Positions 54,069 through 63,325 of a DNA stretch of 64,000 bases are shown piece by piece; the first letter of the stretch is position 1, and the number at the start of each line of letters is the position of its first letter. A model generated the notes under the pieces. It was given only the letters and a program-made list of their open reading frames with translations, ran no database searches and had not been told where the DNA came from. Origin of the DNA: Tindallia magadiensis (GTDB lineage Bacteria; Bacillota; Clostridia; Peptostreptococcales; Tindalliaceae); the NCBI RefSeq assembly GCF_900113635.1, contig NZ_FOQA01000004.1, positions 242,399-306,398 on the forward strand, read 5' to 3'. The translations under genes and the position numbers were made by a program.

Positions 54069-55280
54069 TTACTCCCCTCCCACAACACGGATTTTATCGC
54101 CATCAGCTAAGTAATGCTGTCCCTTAACAACAATGGTTTCTCCTTCTTCAATACCGTCCACTATCTCTACTGCTACTTCACTTTCCATCCCCAGGGTTAC
54201 ATCCTTTCTTTTAGCACTATCTCCTTCGATGACAAAAATATAGGTTTCCCCATCCCGTTCGATAACTGAGCGACGGTTGACTGCTATTACATTTTCTCTT
54301 GTGTTCATAGCTGTTTCTGCCGTAGCGCTCATCCCTGTCCGGATCTGATAATCTTCATTTTCCAAGTATGCCCTTACTTTATACAGATTTGTTTCAGGAT
54401 TGATAGTAGAACTGATAAAATCAACGGTAGCTTCTATCTCTAGCGCTGCCGCCGGAATGATAATGGTAACTTCCTGATTCAGCCTAAGGCTGTTGATGAT
54501 GTTTTCAGCCACATTGGCCTGAAAGTAGACTTGATCAATATCAGAAATAATAGCTACCGGTTGAGAGCTTCCTGCCATTTCACCTGCAACGACATTTAAG
54601 GAAGACACCACTCCACTCATAGGCGCTTTTACAATCGTATCTTCAAGGGCATCTGCCGCCTGCCGATAGCCAATTTCTGCCTGAGCTACCTGATTCAGAG
54701 CCTGCTGATATCCAACTTCTGCCTGTCGCAGCTGACTTCGTGCATTTTCAACCTGACGGCTGTTCGCCGCTAACTCCGCCTGCTCCAGTTCCGTTTGGCT
54801 GGCTGCACCAGCATTGTAAAGAGCCTGAATCCTTTCAAGGTTTGCTTGTGCATCCGCATGCTGATCTTCTGCATTTTCTACCCCCAGAAGTGCTTGCTCC
54901 ACACCTGCCTCTGCTCGTTCAGCATCTTGCCGTGCCAGTTCCAAAGACTTTTCTGCCTGCTCTAAACTACGCAAACTATTAGCTTGATCAATGACCATCA
55001 GTGTCTGATCTTTTTCCACAAATTCTCCTAAACCCACAGAAATAGAATCTACTTTTCCTTGAGCCAAGGGCATGACCATTGCCTCATCATTTGCCTCAAT
55101 CCTTCCGTTTAATACCATTCGGTCGCTGATCGTCTCTCTTTTTGAAGTCTGAACTTCTACTGGTGTAGACACATCTTCAGGAGTATTTTCTACCCCTCGT
55201 CTTCCTCCTAATCGTAAAACCAGCAACCCCGCTACCAAGGTAACGATGACCAACATCGTTATGATCACTTTTTTATTCAT
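54069..55280 (-). CDS. RND efflux adaptor (membrane fusion protein)
   Basis: 403 residues from ATG 55280, with CTGGAGGG upstream. One N-terminal membrane anchor (VIITMLVIVTLVAGLLVL), a lipoyl half-motif (GLGEFVEKDQTLMVIDQAN), a long coiled coil of Ala/Glu/Gln repeats from about residue 85 to 185, the second lipoyl half (VKAPMSGVVSSLNVVAGEM) and a beta-barrel domain. Partner of the RND pump gene that follows 3 bp later. Confidence 0.94.
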   Translation of the reverse strand: MNKKVIITMLVIVTLVAGLLVLRLGGRRGVENTPEDVSTPVEVQTSKRETISDRMVLNGRIEANDEAMVMPLAQGKVDSISVGLGEFVEKDQTLMVIDQANSLRSLEQAEKSLELARQDAERAEAGVEQALLGVENAEDQHADAQANLERIQALYNAGAASQTELEQAELAANSRQVENARSQLRQAEVGYQQALNQVAQAEIGYRQAADALEDTIVKAPMSGVVSSLNVVAGEMAGSSQPVAIISDIDQVYFQANVAENIINSLRLNQEVTIIIPAAALEIEATVDFISSTINPETNLYKVRAYLENEDYQIRTGMSATAETAMNTRENVIAVNRRSVIERDGETYIFVIEGDSAKRKDVTLGMESEVAVEIVDGIEEGETIVVKGQHYLADGDKIRVVGGE

Positions 55281-55426
55281 GAAATTCCCTCCAGTTTTTC
55301 TCATTCAGTCAGTTTAACCCGACTTAATATGTATTGCATTTTCTTACCTGTTTACTCTACGATCTTAGATCCATTTTGTTTCACTCTCTCTTGCAAAAAA
55401 AATAACAGACGCTATGAATAAAGTGT

Positions 55427-55458
55427 ATCATAAAATACGAAAATGAACTTACTGTGAA
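55427..55458 (-). promoter_or_regulatory. Response-regulator box and -10 of the RND operon
   Basis: Minus strand: TTCACA-GTAAG-TTCATT (55458-55442), 9 nt, then TATGAT (55432-55427), about 147 bp upstream of the adaptor start. Same layout as the boxes at 49247-49340. Confidence 0.72.
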
Positions 55459-55478
55459 CTTAATACTTTTGTATTCAG

Positions 55479-55510
55479 TTCATAATTAGTTCATTTTGAT
55501 TTGTTATTTT
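55479..55510 (+). promoter_or_regulatory. Response-regulator box facing the small membrane peptide gene
   Basis: Plus strand: TTCATA-ATTAG-TTCATT, 9 nt, then TATTTT (55505-55510). The -10 is weaker than in the other three copies. Confidence 0.6.
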
Positions 55511-55552
55511 ATAGATGAGCAAAGCATATTTGTTCACAAACCCTTGCACCTT

Positions 55553-55587
55553 CCGGCTCTTTTGATATTTCGTTGATAAAGAGCCGG
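55553..55587 (+). repeat. Hairpin in the leader of the 34-residue peptide gene
   Basis: CCGGCTCTTT and AAAGAGCCGG pair around 15 nt and are followed by ACCCCTTTT. It is terminator-like but with an interrupted T-run, so it may be a leaky attenuator. Confidence 0.6.
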
Positions 55588-55676
55588 ACCCCTTTTAGTA
55601 ACCTTGTTCTCTAAGCAAATACATTTCTAACGCTTCTATTAACCCTTTGAATTGAAACGATGGAGAGTGATTACTT

Positions 55677-55781
55677 ATGAAAGAAATGTTATTTAGCGTT
55701 ATCTTAACCATTGGCATTACAGCAACCATTCCTTTGTTTTTCTATGGTGTTGGCTATGCTTTTTTGAAAACGTCCAAGTAA
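55677..55781 (+). CDS. 34-residue single-pass membrane peptide divergent from the RND operon
   Basis: MKEMLFSVILTIGITATIPL continues through FFYGVGYAFL to a basic KTSK tail. One hydrophobic helix spans nearly the whole peptide, with a charged residue at each end. GGAG lies ten bases before the ATG and a strong terminator follows the stop, so it looks like a genuine small gene. It faces away from the RND pump and shares its regulatory boxes. Small peptides such as AcrZ modulate RND pumps in enterobacteria, but no sequence similarity is claimed. Confidence 0.6.
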   Translation: MKEMLFSVILTIGITATIPLFFYGVGYAFLKTSK

Positions 55782-55799
55782 AAAAAAGGTTCACGTACA

Positions 55800-55846
55800 A
55801 AAAGACCGATGAAAGCTTCTTTATTAATTGCTTCCATCGGTCTTTT
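55800..55846. terminator. Bidirectional terminator
   Basis: AAAAGACCGATG and CATCGGTCTTTT pair, with inner GAAAGC/GCTTC bases, between the small peptide gene and the convergent csaA. Confidence 0.88.
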
Positions 55847-55857
55847 CAATTCTAATT

Positions 55858-56187
55858 TTATCCCAGTTTATCTCCATTTTTCACTTTTTGTTCTGGTTCG
55901 ATCAGTACCACACCCTGATCACTATAAATTCCTAATACCAGCACTTCCGAAATAAAGTCAGCAATTTGCCTAGGTGGAAAGTTTACTACTCCCAACACTT
56001 GTTTTCCTAGTAATGCTTCCATTTCATAGCATTCTGTAATTTGTGCGCTTGACTTTTTAACACCAATCTCTTGACCAAAATCAAGGAGCAACTTATAAGC
56101 AGGTTTTCGAGCTTTTTCAAATGCTTTTACTTCTATAATTTCTCCCACTCTAATATCCAGTTTCAAAAAATCTTCAAAAGATACCAT
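55858..56187 (-). CDS. csaA: CsaA-type tRNA-binding-domain protein
   Basis: 109 residues, a single OB fold of the EMAP/tRNA-binding type: FLKLDIRVGEIIEVKAFEKARKPAYKL, in two parts, GVKKSSAQIT and GVVNFPPRQIADFISEVLVLG. CsaA forms homodimers and has chaperone or tRNA-related activity in Bacillus. It lies 18 bp downstream of tcdA. Confidence 0.94.
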   Translation of the reverse strand: MVSFEDFLKLDIRVGEIIEVKAFEKARKPAYKLLLDFGQEIGVKKSSAQITECYEMEALLGKQVLGVVNFPPRQIADFISEVLVLGIYSDQGVVLIEPEQKVKNGDKLG

Positions 56188-56205
56188 GATGCTCTCCTTT
56201 ACAGC

Positions 56206-57027
56206 TTACGGTTTTCGCGTTAAATCCTTTACCACTTCTCCGGCAATAATCAGACCTGCAACGGAGGGTACAAAAGAAACACTGCCCGGAACAGAACGTC
56301 TGGCAGAACAGCTGCGACTAGTTGTGGGCGGGCATACACAGTGACTATGACAGCTGTTTGCTTCATCTTCCAATGGTTTCATCGGCTCTTCCTGCGAATA
56401 AACCACTTTCAGCTTTTTAACTCCTTTTTTACGAAGTTCTTTTCGCATCACCTTTGCCAAGGGGCAGTTTTGAGTCTGGAAAAGATCTGCTACCTGAAAG
56501 GCCGTAGGGTCCAATTTATTTCCTGCTCCCATACTACTAATGATTTTTATTCCCGTTTTCTGCGCTTCTATCACCAAGTCCATTTTAGCCGACACCGTGT
56601 CTACCGCATCAATGATGTAATCAATCTGATGATCAGTAGTTTCATGAAAGGCTTTTACTTCTTCCCATTTCAGTGGGTTATCGACCCCTTCCACTGTTGA
56701 AGTCTGCGTTTGTTTATCAGCTATATAAAACCGCTTCCATCCCTGAACTTCCGCTTTTGGATTAATTGCTATGATTCGTTCTTTCATTACTTCCACTTTC
56801 GACTTGCCTATTGTTTGATGAGTGGCGTGTATCTGTCGGTTGATGTTCGTAATACAAATATCATCATCATCGATCAGTATAAACTTTCCAACTCCTGATC
56901 GGGCTAAGCCTTCAGCCGCAAAAGTACCTACTCCTCCTATCCCAAAAATAGCTACCCTGCTTTGTGATAAGGTCTCAATCCCCGCTTTCCCAAGCAACAT
57001 TTCACTCCTTGAAAAGGCATGCAACAT
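56206..57027 (-). CDS. tcdA: tRNA threonylcarbamoyladenosine dehydratase
   Basis: 273 residues of the ThiF/MoeB/HesA E1-like family. ATP site GIGGVGTFAAEGLARSGVGKF near residue 30; DDDDICITNINRQIHAT near 53; DYIIDAVDTVSAKMDLV near 134; CPPTTSRSC region with cysteines near 232. TcdA cyclises t6A37 of tRNA to ct6A, with ATP. The C-terminus (FVPSVAGLIIAGEVVKDL) is as in the family. Confidence 0.92.
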   Translation of the reverse strand: MLHAFSRSEMLLGKAGIETLSQSRVAIFGIGGVGTFAAEGLARSGVGKFILIDDDDICITNINRQIHATHQTIGKSKVEVMKERIIAINPKAEVQGWKRFYIADKQTQTSTVEGVDNPLKWEEVKAFHETTDHQIDYIIDAVDTVSAKMDLVIEAQKTGIKIISSMGAGNKLDPTAFQVADLFQTQNCPLAKVMRKELRKKGVKKLKVVYSQEEPMKPLEDEANSCHSHCVCPPTTSRSCSARRSVPGSVSFVPSVAGLIIAGEVVKDLTRKP

Positions 57028-57144
57028 TGTTTTTCGTCCTTTCTTTTTTCATTCATTCTTCATGAAAACCCTTTAATATGAGAGGAAGCCCCTTTATTTG
57101 ATCCAGCTGATTGCTTGCCAACAGAACCTATCTACTAAATGGCT

Positions 57145-58338
57145 TTATGCTTCTATATAGCTATCAAAATAGCCTTGAATATACACCACTGGGGTTCCCT
57201 TATCACCGCTTCCGGAAGTCAGATCACAAAGAGAACCAATTAAGTCTGTCAGCTTTCTGGGAGTGGTTCCCTGAGCTTCCATTGCTCCGGTAAGATTTTC
57301 TTTTTTATTTTTTATATGTTCTGCAATCGCTGCCTTTAATGCTTCTCCTTTAAGGTCAGCAAAATCGTTATCCGCCAAGTACTTAATCTTCACTTCATTT
57401 GGTGTTCCCTCCAGTCCTACTGTATAGCCTGGAGAAACAACCGGGTCTGCCAATTCCCATATTTTACCTTGAGGATCCTTAAAAGCACCATCCCCATAAA
57501 CAAGCACTTCTACTTTTTTTCCCGTTCTTTCCTTCATAACGGCTTGTATCTCTTCCGCCACCTTCTGACTATCTCTCGGAAAAAGTTTAACGGTTTCTTC
57601 CGTCGCCTTATTAGAGCCCAGCAACCCATATTCAGGATTATAACCACTTCCGTTCATTGAGGTGATTAAGATGTCATCCAATCCATATACTTTTTTGGCT
57701 CCGGCCTTTAACAGTTGTTTTTTTGTCCGTAAACGGGTATGCACATCACAGGTTAAGACCTGTTCTGTATAGCTTAAGACCGCCTCTGGTCTGTTAGAAA
57801 AAAGAATGGTACATTTAGCTCCACTGGTTTCAATAATAGAACGATAGTACTCAATGTAATTGATCCCTGTAAAGGGATGAATTGTTTCTCCAAAGGCCTT
57901 ATAAAACCCTTCCTCTGTCAGATTATCTTTCCAAGGGTCTATTCCCTTTTCGTCAAGTTTCTCAATAGAAACCAAGGGATTTCCCACTTCATCGGAAGGA
58001 TATTGAAGCATTAGCACAATATGCTTTGCCCCGCGTGCAATTCCCTTAAGCAACACAGCAAATCGATTCCGGCTTAGAATAGGAAACAGCACTCCCAGGG
58101 TTTCACCATCATATTTATTGTTGATATCCATTTTTATATCATCTGCACTGGCATAATTGCCTTGAGCCCGAGCCACAACGGATTCTGTAACGCCTATAAT
58201 GTCTCTATCTTGAATGGAAAAACCTTCCATCTCTGCCGCCTTTTGGATACTGTTTGTCACTATTTCCTCAATCTTATCTCCTGTTGATACAATGGGTGTT
58301 CTAATACCTCTCGCAATAACACCAACACTTCGTTTCAT
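57145..58338 (-). CDS. Coenzyme F420-0:L-glutamate ligase (CofE)-like protein
   Basis: 397 residues. The N-terminal half has RGIRTPIVSTGDKIEEIV and DIIGVTESVVARAQGNYA, characteristic of the F420_ligase fold (PF01996); the C-terminal part has VYGDGAFKDPQGKIWELADP and PRKLTDLIGSLCDLTSGSGDKG. Related proteins are widespread in Firmicutes that do not make F420. It probably ligates glutamate to another acceptor; the substrate is unknown. ATG behind AGGAGAATAAACC. Confidence 0.85.
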   Translation of the reverse strand: MKRSVGVIARGIRTPIVSTGDKIEEIVTNSIQKAAEMEGFSIQDRDIIGVTESVVARAQGNYASADDIKMDINNKYDGETLGVLFPILSRNRFAVLLKGIARGAKHIVLMLQYPSDEVGNPLVSIEKLDEKGIDPWKDNLTEEGFYKAFGETIHPFTGINYIEYYRSIIETSGAKCTILFSNRPEAVLSYTEQVLTCDVHTRLRTKKQLLKAGAKKVYGLDDILITSMNGSGYNPEYGLLGSNKATEETVKLFPRDSQKVAEEIQAVMKERTGKKVEVLVYGDGAFKDPQGKIWELADPVVSPGYTVGLEGTPNEVKIKYLADNDFADLKGEALKAAIAEHIKNKKENLTGAMEAQGTTPRKLTDLIGSLCDLTSGSGDKGTPVVYIQGYFDSYIEA

Positions 58339-58418
58339 GGTTTATTCTCCTTTTTTCACTTTCTTTATTTCATCAAAGCATCATGCAGCCTTTCACCTGT
58401 AGAAGATTAGCGTCCTGT

Positions 58419-59216
58419 TTATTGCATACGCTGATACCGCTGAATATTATCTTCATTAAGAAATTCATAGGCTTCATTGATTTTTTGGAATTTCTGTGTC
58501 GCTTGCGGATCTTTACTAACATCCGGATGGTACTCTTTTGCTTTTTTTCGATACGCCAATTTGATTCGATATTGATCTGCCTGCTCTGAGACTCCCAAGG
58601 TTTCGCAGCTTTCCTTGTATTTTTGCTTAAAAGCTTCGTAGGGATTGCCTCCCATCTGACCAGAATGACTCCGACCACCCTGACCAGTGTGGTAACTTCT
58701 TTGATAACTTCCCTGCCAGCCGGCATTTTGCTGATGCCACTGTTGAAATCTTTCTTCCCACTGCCGTTGTTGCTCATACCTTCTTTCCTGCTCACGCCGA
58801 ATTCTTTCTGCCTCAGCCCTTCGAAAATCTTCCTTAAATTTTCGAAAAGACCTGTAAGTCACTTTTTCACTATCCATCCAATGATTCGCTAAATGAAACA
58901 AATAATGTGTTGTTATATATTTAATGTATTTTAAGTATGCAATTGAAATAGCTCCCAGTACTGGAAAGATAAAAATCAGAAAAAGGATTGGAAAAACCAC
59001 TGGGTTTCGGAATAATAAGGATCCTAGGGGGCCTATCATCAATAACAGAAATAGGCAGCCTCCCATACTAATGAGGAGAGCACACCCTTTCATAAAACTT
59101 TTCGCTAACAAAACGCCTGTTTCAATAGCATAAATTAAGGCATCTAATGCGTGAGAAAGCGTTTTAGCAAATCCATAAATCAACCTTCCCACCAATTTTT
59201 TGATCATTCTCATCAT
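58419..59216 (-). CDS. Membrane protein with C-terminal J domain
   Basis: 265 residues. Two hydrophobic segments ([24 protein letters not shown] near 50, in parts; [18 protein letters not shown] near 75) are followed by a basic coiled linker ([19 protein letters not shown] near 135), a Gln/Ser/Gly-rich stretch and a C-terminal J domain ([17 protein letters not shown] with the HPD motif near 237). It likely recruits DnaK to the membrane. Unlike DnaJ it has no zinc or client-binding domains. Confidence 0.88.
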   Translation of the reverse strand: MMRMIKKLVGRLIYGFAKTLSHALDALIYAIETGVLLAKSFMKGCALLISMGGCLFLLLMIGPLGSLLFRNPVVFPILFLIFIFPVLGAISIAYLKYIKYITTHYLFHLANHWMDSEKVTYRSFRKFKEDFRRAEAERIRREQERRYEQQRQWEERFQQWHQQNAGWQGSYQRSYHTGQGGRSHSGQMGGNPYEAFKQKYKESCETLGVSEQADQYRIKLAYRKKAKEYHPDVSKDPQATQKFQKINEAYEFLNEDNIQRYQRMQ

Positions 59217-59397
59217 GTAAACTTCTCCTTATCGCAGAACTTTGTACAAAACATCGCCATCAGCTCTTTTGTATCGGCCATTTTTCATCATATCATAAAA
59301 ATAACGAAAAGAAAGAATAAATTATAATGATCGGCTGGTTCTTGAATCCTCGGCCATCATCGCATACAATGAAAAAAAAGATTAAAGGAAGATGATT

Positions 59398-59772
59398 ATG
59401 TCCAAATTTCCCTCTATCGATACCTTTCATGAAATGTTAAACCAGATCTCCGATGAAATTCCTCAGGATTTTTTTAAGGAGTTACATGGCGGCGTAGTCC
59501 TGCTGGAGCGTTCTAAAAAACATGCACACTCTAAACCTGAAAAACCGTTGTATGTTATGGGCCAATATAGAAGAGATCAGATGGGCAGACAAATTGTGAT
59601 TTACTATGGCTCTTTTAGACAGGTTTATCGTGGTTTGTCCGAAAAAAGACTTTATCATAAGGTGAAAGATGTCTTGCTTCACGAATTTACTCACCATCTC
59701 GAAAGCCTAGCCGGTGAGCGAGGACTGGAAAAAGAAGACGAAGAGAAGATGCGTCATTATCTACGTCGATAA
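59398..59772 (+). CDS. Zincin-like metallopeptidase family protein
   Basis: 124 residues from ATG 59398, where AAAGGA has better spacing than for the ATG at 59392. The zinc site VLLHEFTHHLESLAGERGL is near residue 93-111. This small family (PF06262 type) is common in Firmicutes and actinobacteria; no physiological substrate is known. Monocistronic, convergent with the solute-binding protein gene. Confidence 0.85.
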   Translation: MSKFPSIDTFHEMLNQISDEIPQDFFKELHGGVVLLERSKKHAHSKPEKPLYVMGQYRRDQMGRQIVIYYGSFRQVYRGLSEKRLYHKVKDVLLHEFTHHLESLAGERGLEKEDEEKMRHYLRR

Positions 59773-59842
59773 TGATGCTTTCTTCTCTTCGCATCTGGGT
59801 GCCGATCATTTTATTTTTTCAAATATAAACAGAATTTCTTTA

Positions 59843-60700
59843 CTAATCTTTTTCTATTCCCGGAATCGCATCCCGGAATTGCTGAACAATATGATCCGGT
59901 GTTCCCATACTGGCAGCAATATACAAATAGCTTCGCATTTCTTCAATATTATAGGCTACGACTAAATCATTGGCATCATATTCTGTTTCTCGAACCAGCT
60001 CAGCAATATCGGATGGTTCCGAAGAGGAAATAAAGAAGTCTGTCTGTCCTCTAAATACTTGAGTTACGCCCATAGCCATGTCCGGAGTGCTGGAAAGGTT
60101 GACCCCTTCTTCAAACCCTTCTGCCAAAAGCGTTTCTTGCGTAAAGTCATCTTGCATAGCTGAAATAACATGGTTTTTCGCATCTTCCAAGCTATTCACG
60201 TTGTATTCACCCATACGATCCCTGAGGGCATAGAGATAAACATCTGATTGTGCCAGAGGCGAAATCCACTTAAACATATTTTCTCTGGCTTCTGTTCGAG
60301 TCATCGAAAATATAAGAACATTATCTTCCTGCTGTGCCATTTCATAAGCCCTTGACCATGGCAACACTTCAATTTCCACGTCCAGATTTAATTGGTTCAA
60401 ACCAGCTCTTACCTGCTGATACCCGATTCCATCCATATCGCCATCTTCATTAATAAAGTTATATGGCGGATAATCCTCTGTAACAATTCGGACATCCTCA
60501 ATAGTCGCTTCTGCTGCTGGTGCTGTTGTGTCCGTTGTTTCCGCCGCCTCCGGTGCATCCGCTGTCCCAGGGCTTTCTTCTGGTGCCGGAACCGGATCTG
60601 GCGCGGGCACATCCGGGGTTACACTACATCCTGCTATAAAAGCGATGAATAACAGAGAAAACGTTATCACCATTACCTTACGAGAAAAGAATCTTTTCAT
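59843..60700 (-). CDS. Extracellular solute-binding lipoprotein (SBP_bac_3)
   Basis: 285 residues. A lipoprotein signal (LLFIAFIAGC) precedes an Ala/Pro/Asp/Glu-rich linker and a family 3 solute-binding domain starting VRIVTEDYPPYNFINEDGDM near residue 70 with EIEVLPWSRAYEMAQQEDNVLIF. The family binds amino acids or, in shortened variants, other ligands. No permease or ATPase adjoins; the only neighbour on its strand is a chemoreceptor 42 bp upstream, with no terminator between. It may be a chemotaxis receptor component. Confidence 0.88.
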   Translation of the reverse strand: MKRFFSRKVMVITFSLLFIAFIAGCSVTPDVPAPDPVPAPEESPGTADAPEAAETTDTTAPAAEATIEDVRIVTEDYPPYNFINEDGDMDGIGYQQVRAGLNQLNLDVEIEVLPWSRAYEMAQQEDNVLIFSMTRTEARENMFKWISPLAQSDVYLYALRDRMGEYNVNSLEDAKNHVISAMQDDFTQETLLAEGFEEGVNLSSTPDMAMGVTQVFRGQTDFFISSSEPSDIAELVRETEYDANDLVVAYNIEEMRSYLYIAASMGTPDHIVQQFRDAIPGIEKD

Positions 60701-60742
60701 TTAAATAACTCCTTTCAAACAGTTTTTATGACCGTTTCCCTT

Positions 60743-62368
60743 TTACAGTTGGAATCGAGAAACCTCATCTTTCATTTCTTTCGCAAGTCTTGCCAGGTTT
60801 GCACAGGTAGTATTCACTTCATCCATAGAAGCTGTTTGTTCCTGCACAGAAGCTGAAACCTGCTCTGTACTGGCCGCATTTTCTTCTGAAATAGCCGCCA
60901 GATTTTCAATAATACTAACCATTTCTTCCTTCTTTTGCTTCATATCATTACCAGACTGATTAAGCTTTTTAAGGCTAATCTGCATTTCATCAATAGCTTT
61001 TTCCATGGTTTCAAACCGATTACTGGTGTCTCGCACTGTCGTTTCCTGCTGTTTATTAATTTGACTTGCTTTATCCATGGTTTCTACGGCAAAAGACACT
61101 TTTCCTGAAAGTTCATCAATAACAGATGCAATTTCGTCTGTAAAAGAGTTGGATTGTTCTGCCAATTTTCGAATTTCGTCCGCTACAACAGCAAATCCTT
61201 TACCAGCTTCACCAGCTCTTGCTGCTTCAATCGCCGCATTCAGCGCTAATAAGTTTGTCTGTTCTGAAATACTTTTAATCATCGCACTAGCTGCCTCGAT
61301 TTTTTCAGCACTTTTGCTGGTTTCCGCAATGACCTGATGGACTTCTTCTGTTGTTTTACTGCTTTCCTCTGTACGGCTTACCAATTCTTTAACAGCATCC
61401 AGACCGCCGGTTTTAAGCTCATCTACTTCTTTTATGTTTCGGTTCAGGTCAGCCACAGCCTGCTGATTAATTTCAATCGTATTTCCTAGTTCCTGATTGC
61501 AGGAAGCGCCAGATTCTGTTTCTTTAGCTTGATCCGAAGCGCCCTCAGCGATCTCCTCAACGGTTTTAGCAACTTCAGCTACAGCCGAAGCTGATTGGTC
61601 ACTATTGATCGATAACTGCTCTGAGGCTGATGCCACCTGAGAAGCTTCTTCCGAGATCTTTTGAATAAGCTGTGTTAAATTATCCTGCATTGTAAACAGG
61701 GATCGAACAATATCCCCTATCTCATCCTGTCTTTCCGCATATTTTTCCGTGCTGCCATCTTTCTCATACTTCAAGTTATAATTAGCCATTTGCTCAATTT
61801 TGCTCAGTACAAACTGTACAGAAGCTTTTACATTTTTAGATACCATCCAAATGGTCAGAATCAAACCAGCTAATAACAAACCAATTTGAACCGCCCAACT
61901 AGCTAGGTTTTCATTGATAGCACTATTGATATATTGATACGTAAATCCAATCTTCACCGTTGCTAACGGCCTGTCTCCCCTTATAATCTCTGTTTCATAA
62001 AATACTGTATCGGCTCTATGTGCTTCAAACTCCTCACTGTACTGTAGTAACTGCCTGTTACCAGCACCATCTCTGATTTCAATCCCCATTACCTCTCTTG
62101 AATCTACAATAGCCTCTACAATGCTATTGATTGCCGCATCGTTGTTTTGCCAAAGCGGCTCTGCTAAAGACAGTTGCGATATCCTTAAGGTGTCGTTAAT
62201 ATTACTGTTCATATGATTTAGATTGGTTCTGATGTTTGTTACAATGTTAAAATAAGCAAATGCCAGTAACAGCACCACGCTAACAACCACGATCGGAACA
62301 GTCATTAGCCTTTGAATTGACTTGAAACCAGCGTTTTTCTTTGTACTTGGCTGATTCATATTTGTCAA
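60743..62368 (-). CDS. Methyl-accepting chemotaxis protein with short sensor
   Basis: 541 residues. It is taken to start at TTG 62368, with GGGGGAG about five bases upstream; the next ATG is three codons later. A membrane segment near 25-47 and another near 160-180 flank a periplasmic domain of about 110 residues ([24 protein letters not shown], in parts) of the 4HB/short type. HAMP and the signalling domain follow, with tip [20 protein letters not shown] near 375. It probably shares a transcript with the solute-binding lipoprotein. Confidence 0.92.
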   Translation of the reverse strand: MTNMNQPSTKKNAGFKSIQRLMTVPIVVVSVVLLLAFAYFNIVTNIRTNLNHMNSNINDTLRISQLSLAEPLWQNNDAAINSIVEAIVDSREVMGIEIRDGAGNRQLLQYSEEFEAHRADTVFYETEIIRGDRPLATVKIGFTYQYINSAINENLASWAVQIGLLLAGLILTIWMVSKNVKASVQFVLSKIEQMANYNLKYEKDGSTEKYAERQDEIGDIVRSLFTMQDNLTQLIQKISEEASQVASASEQLSINSDQSASAVAEVAKTVEEIAEGASDQAKETESGASCNQELGNTIEINQQAVADLNRNIKEVDELKTGGLDAVKELVSRTEESSKTTEEVHQVIAETSKSAEKIEAASAMIKSISEQTNLLALNAAIEAARAGEAGKGFAVVADEIRKLAEQSNSFTDEIASVIDELSGKVSFAVETMDKASQINKQQETTVRDTSNRFETMEKAIDEMQISLKKLNQSGNDMKQKKEEMVSIIENLAAISEENAASTEQVSASVQEQTASMDEVNTTCANLARLAKEMKDEVSRFQL

Positions 62369-62510
62369 TCTTACTCCCCCTTTCTCCCCTTTTCTTTCGT
62401 CTCTGCTAATTAACTGAATTTTTCACACATCTTTATTATACCTTATTGAAGGAAATACGCAAACCCTTATGTTTGCTGACACGTATGTCCTTTTCACCAC
62501 TATTTTTCTT

Positions 62511-63107
62511 TCACTTTTCTCTTAACTGTATCTGCTGTCCTTCTAAGGAGGTCACTTTTATCAAAGAATGAACTTCAACACCTTGATCTCGAAGCATTTC
62601 CTTTCCTGCTTGAAAGCTTTTTTCTATTACTACACCAGTCCCCATCAGTACAGCTTCCGACTCTTCAAGAATTTGATGCATCCCCTTAATCGCCTGGCCA
62701 TTGGCTAGAAAATCATCCAGAATTAGAATTTTTTCTCCTTTTCCCAAGTAGCGTTTTGCCACTCTGATCTGATAGGTTTGCTGCTTGGTATATGAATACA
62801 CGCTGCCTTCCCAAGTGTCCGGATCCAAGTTTTTAGAAAGGGTTTTTTTTGCAAATACAACCGGTACTTGAAAATATTGAGCCGCAATAGCGGCAATAGC
62901 AATACCAGACACTTCCGCTGTTAATATCTTGTCAATCTCCAACGCTCCAAACTGCTGATAAAAAAGTTTTCCTATTGCATTTAATACCCTTACATCCAAC
63001 TGATGATTCAAAAAACTATCTACCTTTAGCACATCGTCTCCCAATACTCTTCCCTGCTCCAGAACCGTATTGCGCAGTAATTCATATTCTTCATTGATGC
63101 CTACCAT
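62511..63107 (-). CDS. xpt: Xanthine phosphoribosyltransferase
   Basis: 198 residues from ATG 63107, close to the 194 of Bacillus subtilis Xpt; the ATG at 63152 would add 15 residues and has no ribosome-binding site. LGDDVLKVDSFLNHQLD near residue 25, KILTAEVSGIAIAAIAA near 62 and ILILDDFLANGQAIKGM near 125 (PRPP loop) are diagnostic. It converts xanthine and PRPP to XMP. No purine riboswitch could be recognised in the 200 bp upstream. Confidence 0.93.
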   Translation of the reverse strand: MVGINEEYELLRNTVLEQGRVLGDDVLKVDSFLNHQLDVRVLNAIGKLFYQQFGALEIDKILTAEVSGIAIAAIAAQYFQVPVVFAKKTLSKNLDPDTWEGSVYSYTKQQTYQIRVAKRYLGKGEKILILDDFLANGQAIKGMHQILEESEAVLMGTGVVIEKSFQAGKEMLRDQGVEVHSLIKVTSLEGQQIQLREK

Positions 63108-63301
63108 TCCTCTCACGTTCCTTTCCTGATACAAATCTACCAAGTTCTCCATCCTGACTTCATCGGAAGGTATCAGCGATAGATTGGTGATCTTTTATAA
63201 GTTTTATCTATTATCATAACATATTTAGCCTCTTTATAAACCATTCTGTTTCACACCAACATCGTTGTATCATCTTTAACTTTTGACATACTAACAAAAT
63301 T

Positions 63302-63325
63302 AAAAAAGCCCACAAAAGGGGCTTT
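63302..63325 (-). terminator. Terminator after yeeE-like gene
   Basis: On the minus strand AAAGCCCC-TTTTGT-GGGCTTTTTT: a short GC stem overlapping the stop codon and followed by a T-run. Confidence 0.82.

Noticed and set aside
58373..58795. Minus-strand frame of 140 codons overlapping the J-domain gene
   Set aside because: It lies in another frame of a well-supported gene and has no ribosome-binding site or family resemblance; the HPD-containing frame is the real one.
63108..63240. Purine riboswitch before xpt
   Set aside because: The conserved purine-junction bases could not be found; only a 7-bp CTGATAC/GTATCAG repeat is present, reaching into the coding region.
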